A DNA stretch of 64,000 nt, from contig JAJEFG010000046.1 of the NCBI GenBank assembly GCA_022820545.1, positions 56,973 through 120,972 on the forward strand, written 5' to 3'. The stretch comes from Acidobacteriota bacterium. GTDB taxonomy: Bacteria > Acidobacteriota > Vicinamibacteria > Marinacidobacterales > Marinacidobacteraceae. Below the pieces are notes generated by a model. That model saw only the letters and a program-made list of their open reading frames with translations, searched no databases and was not told the DNA's origin. The translations under genes and the position numbers were made by a program. Positions 53,389-63,184 of the stretch are shown piece by piece (the stretch's first letter is position 1; every line of letters starts with the position of its first letter).

Positions 53389-53680
53389 GCTATGGCGCAT
53401 AGCGTTGCCTGATAACGGAAACCGCCACTTTCGCTCATCATGATGATGTAAAGCGGCGGTTTCGACTGTCAGAGCCGACTCGTTGCGAACGGCTTGCCGG
53501 CCGCAGGGCCGCAGGCTAACCTGCCGGGCAGCATCCAGAGGGGGCAACGCACTCGCGTACCCCCGCCAACCTGCCCGGTCCGGGCAAGGTGGCGCCCGAT
53601 CACGGGGATGTGGCCGCCAGGCAACCAAGCGGACCCACGGGGCTTCGGCCCTCCTCGGATGTGATCCGAGGAGAGACGCC
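53389..53680 (+). ncRNA. Candidate structured RNA leader (run of consecutive hairpins)
   Basis: GCTATG-GCG-CATAGC; GAAACCGCCACTTT...TCATCATGATGA...AAAGCGGCGGTTTC; GCAGG-CTAA-CCTGC; GGGGG-CA-ACGC-ACTC-GCGT-A-CCCCC; GCCaACCTGCCCGG-T-CCGGGCAaGGTGGC; GGGC-TTCG-GCCC; CTCCTCGGAT-GTG-ATCCGAGGAG. Fold by eye only. Confidence 0.45.
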
Positions 53681-54010
53681 ATGCCCCATCAACAAGCACT
53701 TGTCACCGCGGCCCGGAGCGGCCCGAGTCGGCTCGAAGACAGTCGGCCGCGCGAGTTGGCGGACGCCGTTTCCGCCGCGTCGCTGAGCTTCGTCGCCTGC
53801 GGCGCCGCGGTCGCGGACCTTGGAGAACTGCTCCGGGAGTTGCGCCTGGCCCTGCAGGTTTCCGCGCCGCGGGACCCAAATCCGGAGGCGGACCGGGCGG
53901 CAGCCCTGCTCGCGTTCCGTCTGCAGGCGGTCCGTGGCGTGCTCGACGAGGGCGCCGCCGCCATCAACTCCCTCCTCGAAGATTGCGGGACGGGGGACGA
54001 GCGGGAATGA
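53681..54010 (+). CDS. Small hypothetical protein (109 aa)
   Basis: ATG preceded by GAGGAG at 7-nt spacing; helical 'ELADAVSAASLSFVACGAAVADLGELLRELRLALQVSAPRDPNPEADRAAALLAFRLQAVRGVLDEGAAAINSLLED'. Confidence 0.6.
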   Translation: MPHQQALVTAARSGPSRLEDSRPRELADAVSAASLSFVACGAAVADLGELLRELRLALQVSAPRDPNPEADRAAALLAFRLQAVRGVLDEGAAAINSLLEDCGTGDERE

Positions 54011-54064
54011 ATGGGGTCCGTGCGATCCGGATGAACGAGGTCGCGGGGATCGCGGAGTCGCGAC

Positions 54065-54195
54065 CCGCGCGGCGCGGAGCGCCGCGGTGCCGGTCTGGAG
54101 ACCGGCGTTCCAAGCCGCGGGCGCCATGTGAGCGATCGGCTCTACGTGCTCTGCGGCCCTGGCGGGCCGCGATGCCGGCCCGAGGCCGGCGCTCC
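54065..54195. repeat. Two REP-like elements (class 2 then class 1)
   Basis: GCGGCGCGGAGCGCCGCGGTGCCGGTCTGGAGACCGGCGTTCCAAGCCGCGG and CTGCGGCCCTGGCGGGCCGCGATGCCGGCCCGAGGCCGGCGCTCC. Confidence 0.78.
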
Positions 54196-54200
54196 CTCCC

Positions 54201-54539
54201 CTAGAGGAAGCCCAGTTTGAGCTTGGCGGCTTCGGACATGCGGTCCGGGTTCCAGGGCGGATCCCAGACGAGGTCCACGCGCACGTTCGAGACGCCGTCG
54301 AGGCGGCTGATCTTCGCCTCCACCTCGGGAGGCAGGGTGCCCGCGACCGGACAGGCCGGCGAGGTGAGGGTCATGTCCACCGCCACCTTGCCCCCGTCCT
54401 CGACGTCGATCTTGTAGATGAGGCCGAGTTCGTAGATGTCCACCGGGATCTCGGGGTCGTAGCAGGTCTTCAGGACGTCCACGACCCCCTCCCGGAGTTT
54501 GTCGCGGAGCTCGTTCCCGTTTGCGGCTTCTTCGGTCAT
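54201..54539 (-). CDS. sufT: SufT-like (DUF59/MIP18) Fe-S assembly factor
   Basis: 'LKTCYDPEIPVDIYELGLIYKIDVEDGGKVAVDMTLTSPACPVAGTLPPEVEAKI'. Confidence 0.88.
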   Translation of the reverse strand: MTEEAANGNELRDKLREGVVDVLKTCYDPEIPVDIYELGLIYKIDVEDGGKVAVDMTLTSPACPVAGTLPPEVEAKISRLDGVSNVRVDLVWDPPWNPDRMSEAAKLKLGFL

Positions 54540-54543
54540 GTCT

Positions 54544-54993
54544 TTACTCCGTCTTGACGGTCTCGCCGGTCTGCTCGATGGCCGCCCGCAGCGTGTGCCA
54601 GGCGAGCGTCGCGCACTTCACGCGCGTCGGGTAGTCGCGCACTCCGGCAAACACGGTCAGCTTGCCGAGGGACTCCCCGTCGGGCTCGCTCTCCCCGGCG
54701 ACCATGCCCCGGAAGTTCTCGACGAGCTCGAGCGCCTCCTCCTCGGGGAGTCCGCGCGCGGCCTCGGTCAGCAGCGACGCCGACGCCGTGGAGATCGCGC
54801 AGCCGTCGCCAACGAAGGACGCCTGCCGGACGGCCCCGTCCTCCACCAGCAGGAACAGCCGCAGCCGGTCGCCGCAGAGCGGGTTGAAGCCGTCGGACTG
54901 CCGGTTCGCGGCATCCATGGCGCCGTAGTTCCGGGGCCGGCGGCTGTGATCGAGGATCACCTCCCGGTAGAGATCGCGGAGCGCGTCGTTCAC
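54544..54993 (-). CDS. sufU: SufU-type Fe-S cluster assembly scaffold / sulfur carrier
   Basis: 'YREVILDHSRRPRNYGAMDAANRQSDGFNPLCGDRLRLFLLVEDGAVRQASFVGDGCAISTASASLLTEAARGL', 'RVKCATLAWHTL'. Confidence 0.93.
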   Translation of the reverse strand: MNDALRDLYREVILDHSRRPRNYGAMDAANRQSDGFNPLCGDRLRLFLLVEDGAVRQASFVGDGCAISTASASLLTEAARGLPEEEALELVENFRGMVAGESEPDGESLGKLTVFAGVRDYPTRVKCATLAWHTLRAAIEQTGETVKTE

Positions 54994-56225
54994 GGGCGGA
55001 AGACCTCGAGCGCGGTGCGGAGTCCGGCGGCCAGCCGGTCCACCTCGGCCTCGGTGTTGTAGAGGCCGAAGGAAGCGCGCGCCGTCGCCGGCACCCCGAA
55101 GCGCTCCATGAGCGGCTGGGTGCAGTGGTGGCCGGTGCGCACCGCGACGCCCTCCTGGTCGAGCACGGTGCCGAGGTCGTGCGGGTGGACACCGTCCACC
55201 ACGAAGGAGACCACCGCGGCCTTGTCCCGCGCCGTTCCCACCACCCGCAGGCCCGGGATCTCGGAGAGGCGCGACTCCGCGTACTCCCGGACCCGCGCCT
55301 CGTGCTCCGCCACCTCGGGGATCCCGAGGCCGTCGAGGTAGTCGGCGGCCGCCGCGAGCCCCGCCGGACCGGCGATGTTGGGCGTGCCCGCCTCGAACTT
55401 CGCGGGTGGCTCGGCGTAGGTGGTGCGCTCGAAGCTGACCGTCCGGATCATCTCGCCGCCGCCCTGGTAGGGAGGGATGGCTTCAAGCAGCCGCTTTTTC
55501 CCCCACAGCACCCCGATGCCCGAGGGGCCGTACATCTTGTGGCCGGAGAGGCAGTAGAAGTCGCACCCGAGCGCCTGCACGTCGAGCTTGAGATGGGGAG
55601 CGGCCTGGGCGCCGTCGAGCACCAGGTACGCCCCGCGTTCCTTCGCCAGCCGGGCGATCTCGTCCACCGGATTCACGGTGCCGAGGGCGTTCGAGACGTG
55701 GACCACCGAGACGATGCGGGTCCGGTCGCTCAGCAGCGCTCGGAAACCGTCCATGTCGAGCTCGCCCCGGTCGGTGACCGGCGCCGCCAGCACCTTCGCG
55801 CCGGTCAGCTCGGCGACCATCTGCCAGGGCACGATGTTCGAGTGGTGCTCCATTCCGGTGAGGAGCACCTCGTCCCCCTCGCGGAGGGCGTAGCGGCCGA
55901 GGGAGGAGGCCACCAGGTTCAGGCCCTCGGTGGTGCCCCGGACGAAGATCACCTCGTCGGCGGACTGCGCCCCGATGAACTTCGCCATCCGCCGCCGCGA
56001 GCGCTCGTAGTGCTCGGTCGCCCGTTCCGAGAGGACGTGGACGCCGCGGTGGATGTTGGCGTAGCCGGTCTCGTAAACGTGGTCCACGGCATCGAGGACC
56101 GCGCGCGGCTTCTGGGAGCTCGCGGCGTTGTCGAGGTAGGCGATCCGCTGGCCGCGGACCTCCTCGGACAGGATGGGGAAGTCGGCGCGGACCTTCTCGA
56201 GGTCGTAGGCGGGCGCGGCGATCAT
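54990..56225 (-). CDS. sufS: SufS-type cysteine desulfurase
   Basis: 'VRADFPILSEEVRGQRIAYLDNAASSQKPRAVLDAV', 'CDFYCLSGHKMYGPSGIGVLWGKKRLLEAIPPYQGGGEMI', 'VRTGHHCTQPLMERFGV'. Confidence 0.95.
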   Translation of the reverse strand: MIAAPAYDLEKVRADFPILSEEVRGQRIAYLDNAASSQKPRAVLDAVDHVYETGYANIHRGVHVLSERATEHYERSRRRMAKFIGAQSADEVIFVRGTTEGLNLVASSLGRYALREGDEVLLTGMEHHSNIVPWQMVAELTGAKVLAAPVTDRGELDMDGFRALLSDRTRIVSVVHVSNALGTVNPVDEIARLAKERGAYLVLDGAQAAPHLKLDVQALGCDFYCLSGHKMYGPSGIGVLWGKKRLLEAIPPYQGGGEMIRTVSFERTTYAEPPAKFEAGTPNIAGPAGLAAAADYLDGLGIPEVAEHEARVREYAESRLSEIPGLRVVGTARDKAAVVSFVVDGVHPHDLGTVLDQEGVAVRTGHHCTQPLMERFGVPATARASFGLYNTEAEVDRLAAGLRTALEVFRP

Positions 56226-57499
56226 GCGGCGAAACTCTCGCTCTCGCGGACGCGCTGCAGGCCGGCAGCGGCCAGGGCGCGCACCGCCTCGACCGGGATC
56301 TTCTCGACCACCTCGCCGGCGAACCCGCGAACCAGGATCTCGTGGGAGTCCATGCGGCCGAGTCCGCGCGAGCGCAGGTAGAAGAGGGCGTCCTCATCCA
56401 GCTTTCCGATCGCCGCGCCGTGCGCGCACTTCACGTCGTCGGCGTTGATCTCGAGGCGGGGCCGGGTGTGGACCTGCGCCTTCCGCGAAAGCAGCAGGTT
56501 GCGGTTCGCCTGGCTCGCGTCGGTGCCGATCGCCCCGGGCGCCACCACCACCTTGCCGTCGAAAACGGCGCTCGCTTCGTCGGACAGCACGTTCTTGAAG
56601 AGCTGGCGGCTGGTGGTGTGCCGGGCGGCGTGGATGGCGAGGGTGTGCTGGTCGGCCTTGGCCTGTTCGACACCCAGGAAGAGGCCGTCGAGTTCGACCT
56701 CCGCGCCTTCGGCGTTCAGGATCGCGGCGGTGTCGGTGCGCGATTTCCCGCCGGTGAGCGAGAGCACGGTCGAATGGACCCGGGCGTTCCGCTCCAGCCG
56801 GAAGGTGACCCGGCCGGTGTGGGCGACGTTCCCGGTTTCGAGTTCGACCCGGATGTAGCGCAGTTCGGCGTGCTCGCCGACGCGGCAGAGGGTGCTCGGG
56901 TTCGTCCAGCCGGGAGTCGCGGAATCCCCGTCGTGGACCTCGATCACGGTGAGGCGAGAGTGCGCCGCCAGTTCGATCAGCGACCGCGGGTGACGCATCG
57001 CGGGTTCGCCGGCGTCGCCCCGGAGCGAATAGAGCAGCACCGGTCCGGCTTCCACGCCGCCTTCGAGCCGGACCCGGAAACCCCCGTCGAAGAAACCGGC
57101 GTTCAGCGTTTCGAGGGGATGGCGAACAGACGCAGTCATGCCCACTCCCAGTTCGTCCAGGGCGGCGAGGCGATGCGCGTCCCCGAGTTGCGCGGCGCCG
57201 ATGGCGAGTCCGCCTTCCCAGGTATCGGCCGTCAGGGGAACGCCGCCCGAGAGCAGGACCCGGCGCTCGAAGTCCCCGGTCCACCCGGGGGGCTGGCCGG
57301 CGTGCTCCGGATCGAGGCGGCGCCAGGCGGTCCGCTTCAGTCCGTCGAGATCCGAGTGGCGCCAGTCCTCGAGCGCGGCGGTGGGGAACCCGCCGGCGGC
57401 GAAGAACTGACGGACCGCGGCGTTCCGGCGATCGGTGTCCTCCGGCGGAACCTGATCGAGGTAGTGCGCCTCGACGGTGGCCGTGGCCGCTCCGACCAT
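56222..57499 (-). CDS. sufD: SufD Fe-S cluster assembly protein
   Basis: 'FPTAALEDWRHSDLDGLKRTAWRRL', 'TRPRLEINADDVKCAHGAAIGKLDEDALFYLRSRGLGRMDSHEILVRGFAGEVVEKI'. Confidence 0.93.
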   Translation of the reverse strand: MVGAATATVEAHYLDQVPPEDTDRRNAAVRQFFAAGGFPTAALEDWRHSDLDGLKRTAWRRLDPEHAGQPPGWTGDFERRVLLSGGVPLTADTWEGGLAIGAAQLGDAHRLAALDELGVGMTASVRHPLETLNAGFFDGGFRVRLEGGVEAGPVLLYSLRGDAGEPAMRHPRSLIELAAHSRLTVIEVHDGDSATPGWTNPSTLCRVGEHAELRYIRVELETGNVAHTGRVTFRLERNARVHSTVLSLTGGKSRTDTAAILNAEGAEVELDGLFLGVEQAKADQHTLAIHAARHTTSRQLFKNVLSDEASAVFDGKVVVAPGAIGTDASQANRNLLLSRKAQVHTRPRLEINADDVKCAHGAAIGKLDEDALFYLRSRGLGRMDSHEILVRGFAGEVVEKIPVEAVRALAAAGLQRVRESESFAA

Positions 57500-57503
57500 G
57501 TCC

Positions 57504-58258
57504 TCAGGCCGGAGTGGCCGCCGCCTTCCCGTAGCCCTCGGCTTCGAGACGGAGGGCGAGGCCACTGCCGCCCGACTCCACGATCCGGCCCTCCTGGAGG
57601 ACGTGCACCCGGTCGGGGACGATGTGGTTCAGGAGGCGCTGGTAGTGGGTGATCACCAGGAAGGACCGCTCGGGCGAGCGCATCCGGTTCACGCCCTCGG
57701 CGACGATCCGGAGGGCGTCGATGTCGAGCCCGGAGTCGGTCTCGTCGAGGACCGCGAGGGTGGGCTCGAGGACCGTCATCTGGAGGATCTCGTTGCGCTT
57801 CTTCTCCCCGCCCGAGAAGCCTTCGTTCACCGGCCGCTTGATGAGGTCCTCGTCGAAGTCGAGCAGTTTCACCCGGTCGCGCATCAGGCTCAGGAAGTCC
57901 ACGGCGTCGAGTTCGGGCTGGCCGCGGTGCTTTCGGATCTCGTTCACCGCCGCCTTCAGGAAGTAGGTGTTGTTCACCCCGGGGATCTCGACCGGGTACT
58001 GGAAGGCGAGGAAGACGCCCTTGCGGGCCCGCTCCTCGGGCTCGAGTTCCGACACGTCCTCGCCCGCGTAACGGATGATCCCCTTGGTGATCTCGTAGCC
58101 CTCGCGGCCCGCGATCACGTGCGCCAGGGTGCTCTTCCCCGAGCCGTTCGGCCCCATCACCGCGTGGGTTTCGCCCAGCGGGACCTCGAGGTCGAGGCCG
58201 CGCAGGATCTCGCGGCCCTCGACCTCGACGTGCAGGCCGCAGATTTCGAGGAGGGGCG

Positions 58259-58262
<4 letters not shown>
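57504..58262 (-). CDS. sufC: SufC ATPase
   Basis: '[27 protein letters not shown]', Walker A '[16 protein letters not shown]', '[44 protein letters not shown]'. Confidence 0.95.
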
Positions 58263-59725
<1,463 letters not shown>

Positions 59726-59727
59726 GG

Positions 59728-60183
59728 CTACTGGAGGACCGGCAGTTCGGGGCCGCTGGCGCGCGGCCCGGGAAAATCGGCGTCGGCGATGATCTGCGCC
59801 AGGGTCAGATCGGCAAGGGTGGCGAGGACCCGTTCGTGGACGCGGGTGAGCGGCGTGCGCACCGAGCAGGTCGAGGTGAGGTTGCAGTTGCCGTCCTCGA
59901 GCATGCACTCGACGAGGGCGAGCGGCCCCTCCACCGACTCGATCACGTCGGTGATCGGGATCTCCTCGGGCGGGCGGGCGAGGCGGTAGCCGCCGCGGAT
60001 GCCCTGCCGGGTCTCCACGATCCCGCTCTTCTTGAGCCCCTGGAGCACCTTGGCGGCGAGCTCGGGAGGCAGTTTGTGGCTTTCAGCGACCCGCCGGGCG
60101 CTCACGGTCCGGCCTTCGGGCAGGAGGGCGAGATCGGCCAGCGCCATGAGGGCGTAGTCGGTGCTCTTGGAGAGTCGGATCAT
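59728..60183 (-). CDS. Rrf2 family Fe-S-sensing transcriptional regulator of the suf operon
   Basis: '[20 protein letters not shown]', wHTH '[38 protein letters not shown]', Cys cluster C-x6-C-x5-C ('[15 protein letters not shown]'). Confidence 0.92.
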   Translation of the reverse strand: MIRLSKSTDYALMALADLALLPEGRTVSARRVAESHKLPPELAAKVLQGLKKSGIVETRQGIRGGYRLARPPEEIPITDVIESVEGPLALVECMLEDGNCNLTSTCSVRTPLTRVHERVLATLADLTLAQIIADADFPGPRASGPELPVLQ

Positions 60184-60271
60184 GGTGAGGGTTCGTCGGA
60201 CAGGCTCCGGGGAGTTCGCTCCGCTCGGCGCGCAGCGATGAACGGGACCGTGCGGTCCGTCAGGGCAACCT

Positions 60272-60296
60272 AAATCCGACTAATTCGGTCGCATAT
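60272..60296. promoter_or_regulatory. IscR type-1-like box upstream of rrf2-suf
   Basis: AAATCCGACTAATTCGGTCGCATAT compared with ATASYYGACTRWWWYAGTCRRSTAT; 20 of 25 positions fit, by eye. Confidence 0.65.
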
Positions 60297-60387
60297 TTTA
60301 GCACGGCGCCGCCGATCCGAGAAGGGGTGAAATGCGGGGGGTGCGACGTTGGTCAGGGACCGCCGGCCTCGGGCTGCCGTGCTGGCA

Positions 60388-60442
60388 CGCCGGCTTGGAA
60401 CGCCGGTCTCAAGACCGGCACCGCGGCCCTCCGGGCCGCGTC
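60388..60442. repeat. REP-like element, class 2
   Basis: CGCCGGCTTGGAACGCCGGTCTCAAGACCGGCACCGCGGCCCTCCGGGCCGCG. Confidence 0.78.
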
Positions 60443-60456
60443 GGAGCTCTCCGCCC

Positions 60457-61359
60457 CTACCGCGTTCGGCAGCGGCCGCGGTCGTCGCAGCGCAGCGTGA
60501 CCGGGGTGCAGCCGGGGACGGTGGCGCGGAGCGTCAGTTCGTCGAACCAGGCTAGCGAGAGGGTCTGCTCGAGTCCCCCGTCCGTCTCCTCGAACTCGAG
60601 ACCGTGGGCGAACATCACCGGGACCAGGTTGTAGGCCTCGCCGATCCTCCCATGGGGCAGTTGCTGGTACGCGTCCACCAGGCGGAGTTCCGCATCGGTT
60701 CCCGGAGACCGCAGCACGAGGTCCGCCGACCGGAAGTCGCTGCCGAGGTCGCCGAACCAGTTGTCCCCCAGCGCGCCACCGTCGCCGCGGCGGGCCCCCG
60801 CCCGCAGCCGTAGGGAGAGGCCGCCGCAGTCCGCCGGTTCCGCCGGGCGGGGATCCGCCAGCCGGAGGCGGACGGGCTCCGACTCCAGCCGGAACGACAG
60901 CCCGAGGAGCTCCGGCAGGCCCTCCGCGGGCGCTTCGAGGTGGACCGTGTAGACCGCCGGTTCCGCCTCCGCCGATTCGAGCGCCCGGAGTCTGAGCAGG
61001 TCGGGTTCCTGCCGGGCTTCCACCGTCAACTCGGCCGGGACCGACAGGACCGTGGCCGGGGCGTCGGTCACGACCCGGACCGGGATTCCGGTCCAGGCGG
61101 GGTTGTCGACCGCCTCGCCGAGGTCTCCGTCCGCCATCACGGGAATCGCGAACTCCGTTCCCGGGTGGAGGGTCAGGGCGCTCCCCGGAGCGGGCAGGAC
61201 ACCTCCGAAACCCACCGGAATTGCGTCCGGGTCCGGCACCGGCGCCGGCGGGGGTGGTTCGGGCGGCGGCGGGGGTGGAGTCGGCGTGATCGGGGAATCG
61301 TCCCCACACCCGGCAAGGCCCAGCAGGACGAGCAGCGACCCTGCCCGGAGCCGCCTCAC
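60457..61359 (-). CDS. Hypothetical lipoprotein
   Basis: GTG start; 'RLRAGSLLVLLGLAGCGDDSPITPTPPPPPPEPPPPAP' lipobox plus Pro-rich linker. 4-bp overlap with the upstream metalloprotease gene. Confidence 0.7.
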   Translation of the reverse strand: MRRLRAGSLLVLLGLAGCGDDSPITPTPPPPPPEPPPPAPVPDPDAIPVGFGGVLPAPGSALTLHPGTEFAIPVMADGDLGEAVDNPAWTGIPVRVVTDAPATVLSVPAELTVEARQEPDLLRLRALESAEAEPAVYTVHLEAPAEGLPELLGLSFRLESEPVRLRLADPRPAEPADCGGLSLRLRAGARRGDGGALGDNWFGDLGSDFRSADLVLRSPGTDAELRLVDAYQQLPHGRIGEAYNLVPVMFAHGLEFEETDGGLEQTLSLAWFDELTLRATVPGCTPVTLRCDDRGRCRTR

Positions 61360-62459
61360 GGGCCCGCCTCCCGGCGCCGGTCGCGGGCGGGATGGACCGT
61401 GATGTCCGGGGCCCGGGTGATCTCGCCGCGCCGGATCTCGAACCAGCGCTGCTCGTGCTGGAGTTCGAGCGAGCCGGCGGCCGCCGCGTCGGCGATGAAC
61501 GAGTGGGCGAGGATCTGGTGCAGCGGGCGGATCCAGAAGTGGCGGAACCCGGGCTCGAGGCCCTCCAGGAGGAACTGGCCCCACGAGTCGGTGAACGCCC
61601 CCGCTCCGAAGACCGCCCCGTCCGCCGCGTAGGTGACGCTCTGGACGTAGACGAAGGGCGCCGGCTCACCGTCCGCGAGCAGCACCCGGCCGGTGAGCGC
61701 GCCGCGGGACTCGACGAACCCCCGCGCGGGATAGAGAAGCGACGCCCCCACCGCGTCGTCCGGCTCCAGGACGACGGTACGGATGGTGCCGTAGGACATC
61801 CGGGGGTGGGGCTGGAGGCGGGTGACGCCGTCCGGGAAGTGCCCCGGCGGCCGCTCCACCGCGCCGGGCCGGGCGAGCCACGTCGGATTCATGGCGCTGT
61901 GGGCGAGACCGAGGCAGTGCCCGATCTCGTGCATCACCGTCCGCGCGAGATAGTCCAGGAGTTCCTCGAACGCGGTCGGTCCGTCGAGGGACCGGCCCTC
62001 GAGGTAGTCCGGGCTGAAGTGGATGTCGCAGCCGGTCACCCGGCCGCGGGTGTACTGCACGTCCGCCGTGGCGAACGGCCCGCCGGCGACGATGTCGAGC
62101 GAGGAGAAACCGATGGTGTTGATCCCGTCGCCCATCCGGCCCTGCTCGGCCGCAACCGTCTCCTCCTCCAGCACGATCTCGAGATCGGCCGTCTCGATCT
62201 CGGTCCAGGCGCGGATTCCGCGCTCCGCGCTCTCACGCCAGAGCGCGGCGTCGAATCCCGGGATGTCGGGCAGGTTCCCGTTCTCGAGGAGCCGGAAGCG
62301 CAGCGGAAACGCCGAGGCGTCCCAGCGGATCGCCCCCGCCACGGAAGCGATCCGGTGCAGCCCCCCGTGGCGTGCGAAGAACCGGTAGCCGTTCGCCGGG
62401 GTGGCCGCCCAGGAGGCCGCGAGGAGCGTGAGGAGGATTCCCGTCCAGCCGCGGCGCAT
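61356..62459 (-). CDS. Matrixin-type secreted zinc metalloprotease
   Basis: 'YLARTVMHEIGHCLGLAHSAMNPT' (HExxHxxGxxH), downstream Met-turn-like 'PRMSYG', signal peptide. Confidence 0.88.
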   Translation of the reverse strand: MRRGWTGILLTLLAASWAATPANGYRFFARHGGLHRIASVAGAIRWDASAFPLRFRLLENGNLPDIPGFDAALWRESAERGIRAWTEIETADLEIVLEEETVAAEQGRMGDGINTIGFSSLDIVAGGPFATADVQYTRGRVTGCDIHFSPDYLEGRSLDGPTAFEELLDYLARTVMHEIGHCLGLAHSAMNPTWLARPGAVERPPGHFPDGVTRLQPHPRMSYGTIRTVVLEPDDAVGASLLYPARGFVESRGALTGRVLLADGEPAPFVYVQSVTYAADGAVFGAGAFTDSWGQFLLEGLEPGFRHFWIRPLHQILAHSFIADAAAAGSLELQHEQRWFEIRRGEITRAPDITVHPARDRRREAGP

Positions 62460-62505
62460 GGTCCCGCAGTATCGCATCGCCCGCCGCCACTAGACTCCGC
62501 CGCCG

Positions 62506-63174
62506 ATGACGACCGAGGAGGGACCGTGGGCTGCCGGTCCGGAGGGGCAGCCCGACTGGTCCGCGGCGACCCGCCACCTGTCCGATCGTGACCCGGTTCT
62601 CGGCGCCCTGATCCAGCGGATCGGCCCCTGCACCCTCGCCCCCCGTCCCAACGTGTTCGGGACGCTCGTGGGCGCCATCGTGGCCCAGCAGATCTCGGCG
62701 GCGGCGGCCCGCTCGATCCACAAGCGTCTCTGGGCGTTGACCCGGGGACAACCCCCGGGGCCGCGGGACATCCTGAAGCGGCGGGAGGCGACCCTCCGGC
62801 GGGTCGGGCTTTCGCGGCAGAAGATCGCCTACCTGCGCGACCTCGCCGCGCGCGTCGACAGCGGGGAGCTGGATCTCCGCGCGCTCGAAGCCATGGAGGA
62901 CGATGCGGTGCGCGCCGCGCTGACGGCGGTCAAGGGGATCGGCGACTGGACCGCCGACATGCACCTCATCTTCACGCAGAACCGGCCGGACGTCTTCGCG
63001 CCGGGGGATGCCGCGGTGCTGTTCGCGATGCGGGATCTCTACGGGCTGCCGGAGGATGCGCCGCCCGCGGAATACGCGCGGATCAGCGACCGCTGGCGGC
63101 CGTTCCGGAGCATCGGCGTCTGGTACATGTACGAGCACATCCACGCGCTGCGGGAGGCGCGGCGGGCGGACTAG
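62506..63174 (+). CDS. DNA-3-methyladenine glycosylase II family (HhH-GPD)
   Basis: 'LVGAIVAQQISAAAARSIHKRL', 'LRRVGLSRQKIAYLRDLA', 'LTAVKGIGDWTADMHLIF' with catalytic Asp. Confidence 0.9.
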   Translation: MTTEEGPWAAGPEGQPDWSAATRHLSDRDPVLGALIQRIGPCTLAPRPNVFGTLVGAIVAQQISAAAARSIHKRLWALTRGQPPGPRDILKRREATLRRVGLSRQKIAYLRDLAARVDSGELDLRALEAMEDDAVRAALTAVKGIGDWTADMHLIFTQNRPDVFAPGDAAVLFAMRDLYGLPEDAPPAEYARISDRWRPFRSIGVWYMYEHIHALREARRAD

Positions 63175-63184
63175 AGTTCGGCAA

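Noticed and set aside
53521-53680. tRNA or known riboswitch in the hairpin-rich region
   Set aside because: No T-loop GTTCRA signature or cloverleaf. Compared mentally with GEMM, SAH, cobalamin and TPP cores without a convincing match.
53389-53680. Retron msr-msd or DGR template
   Set aside because: No reverse transcriptase gene or A-variable template repeat found in the window.
52297-54010. Intact integrative element or prophage
   Set aside because: No integrase, transposase, tRNA attachment site or phage structural genes are visible. Only small accessory genes are present.
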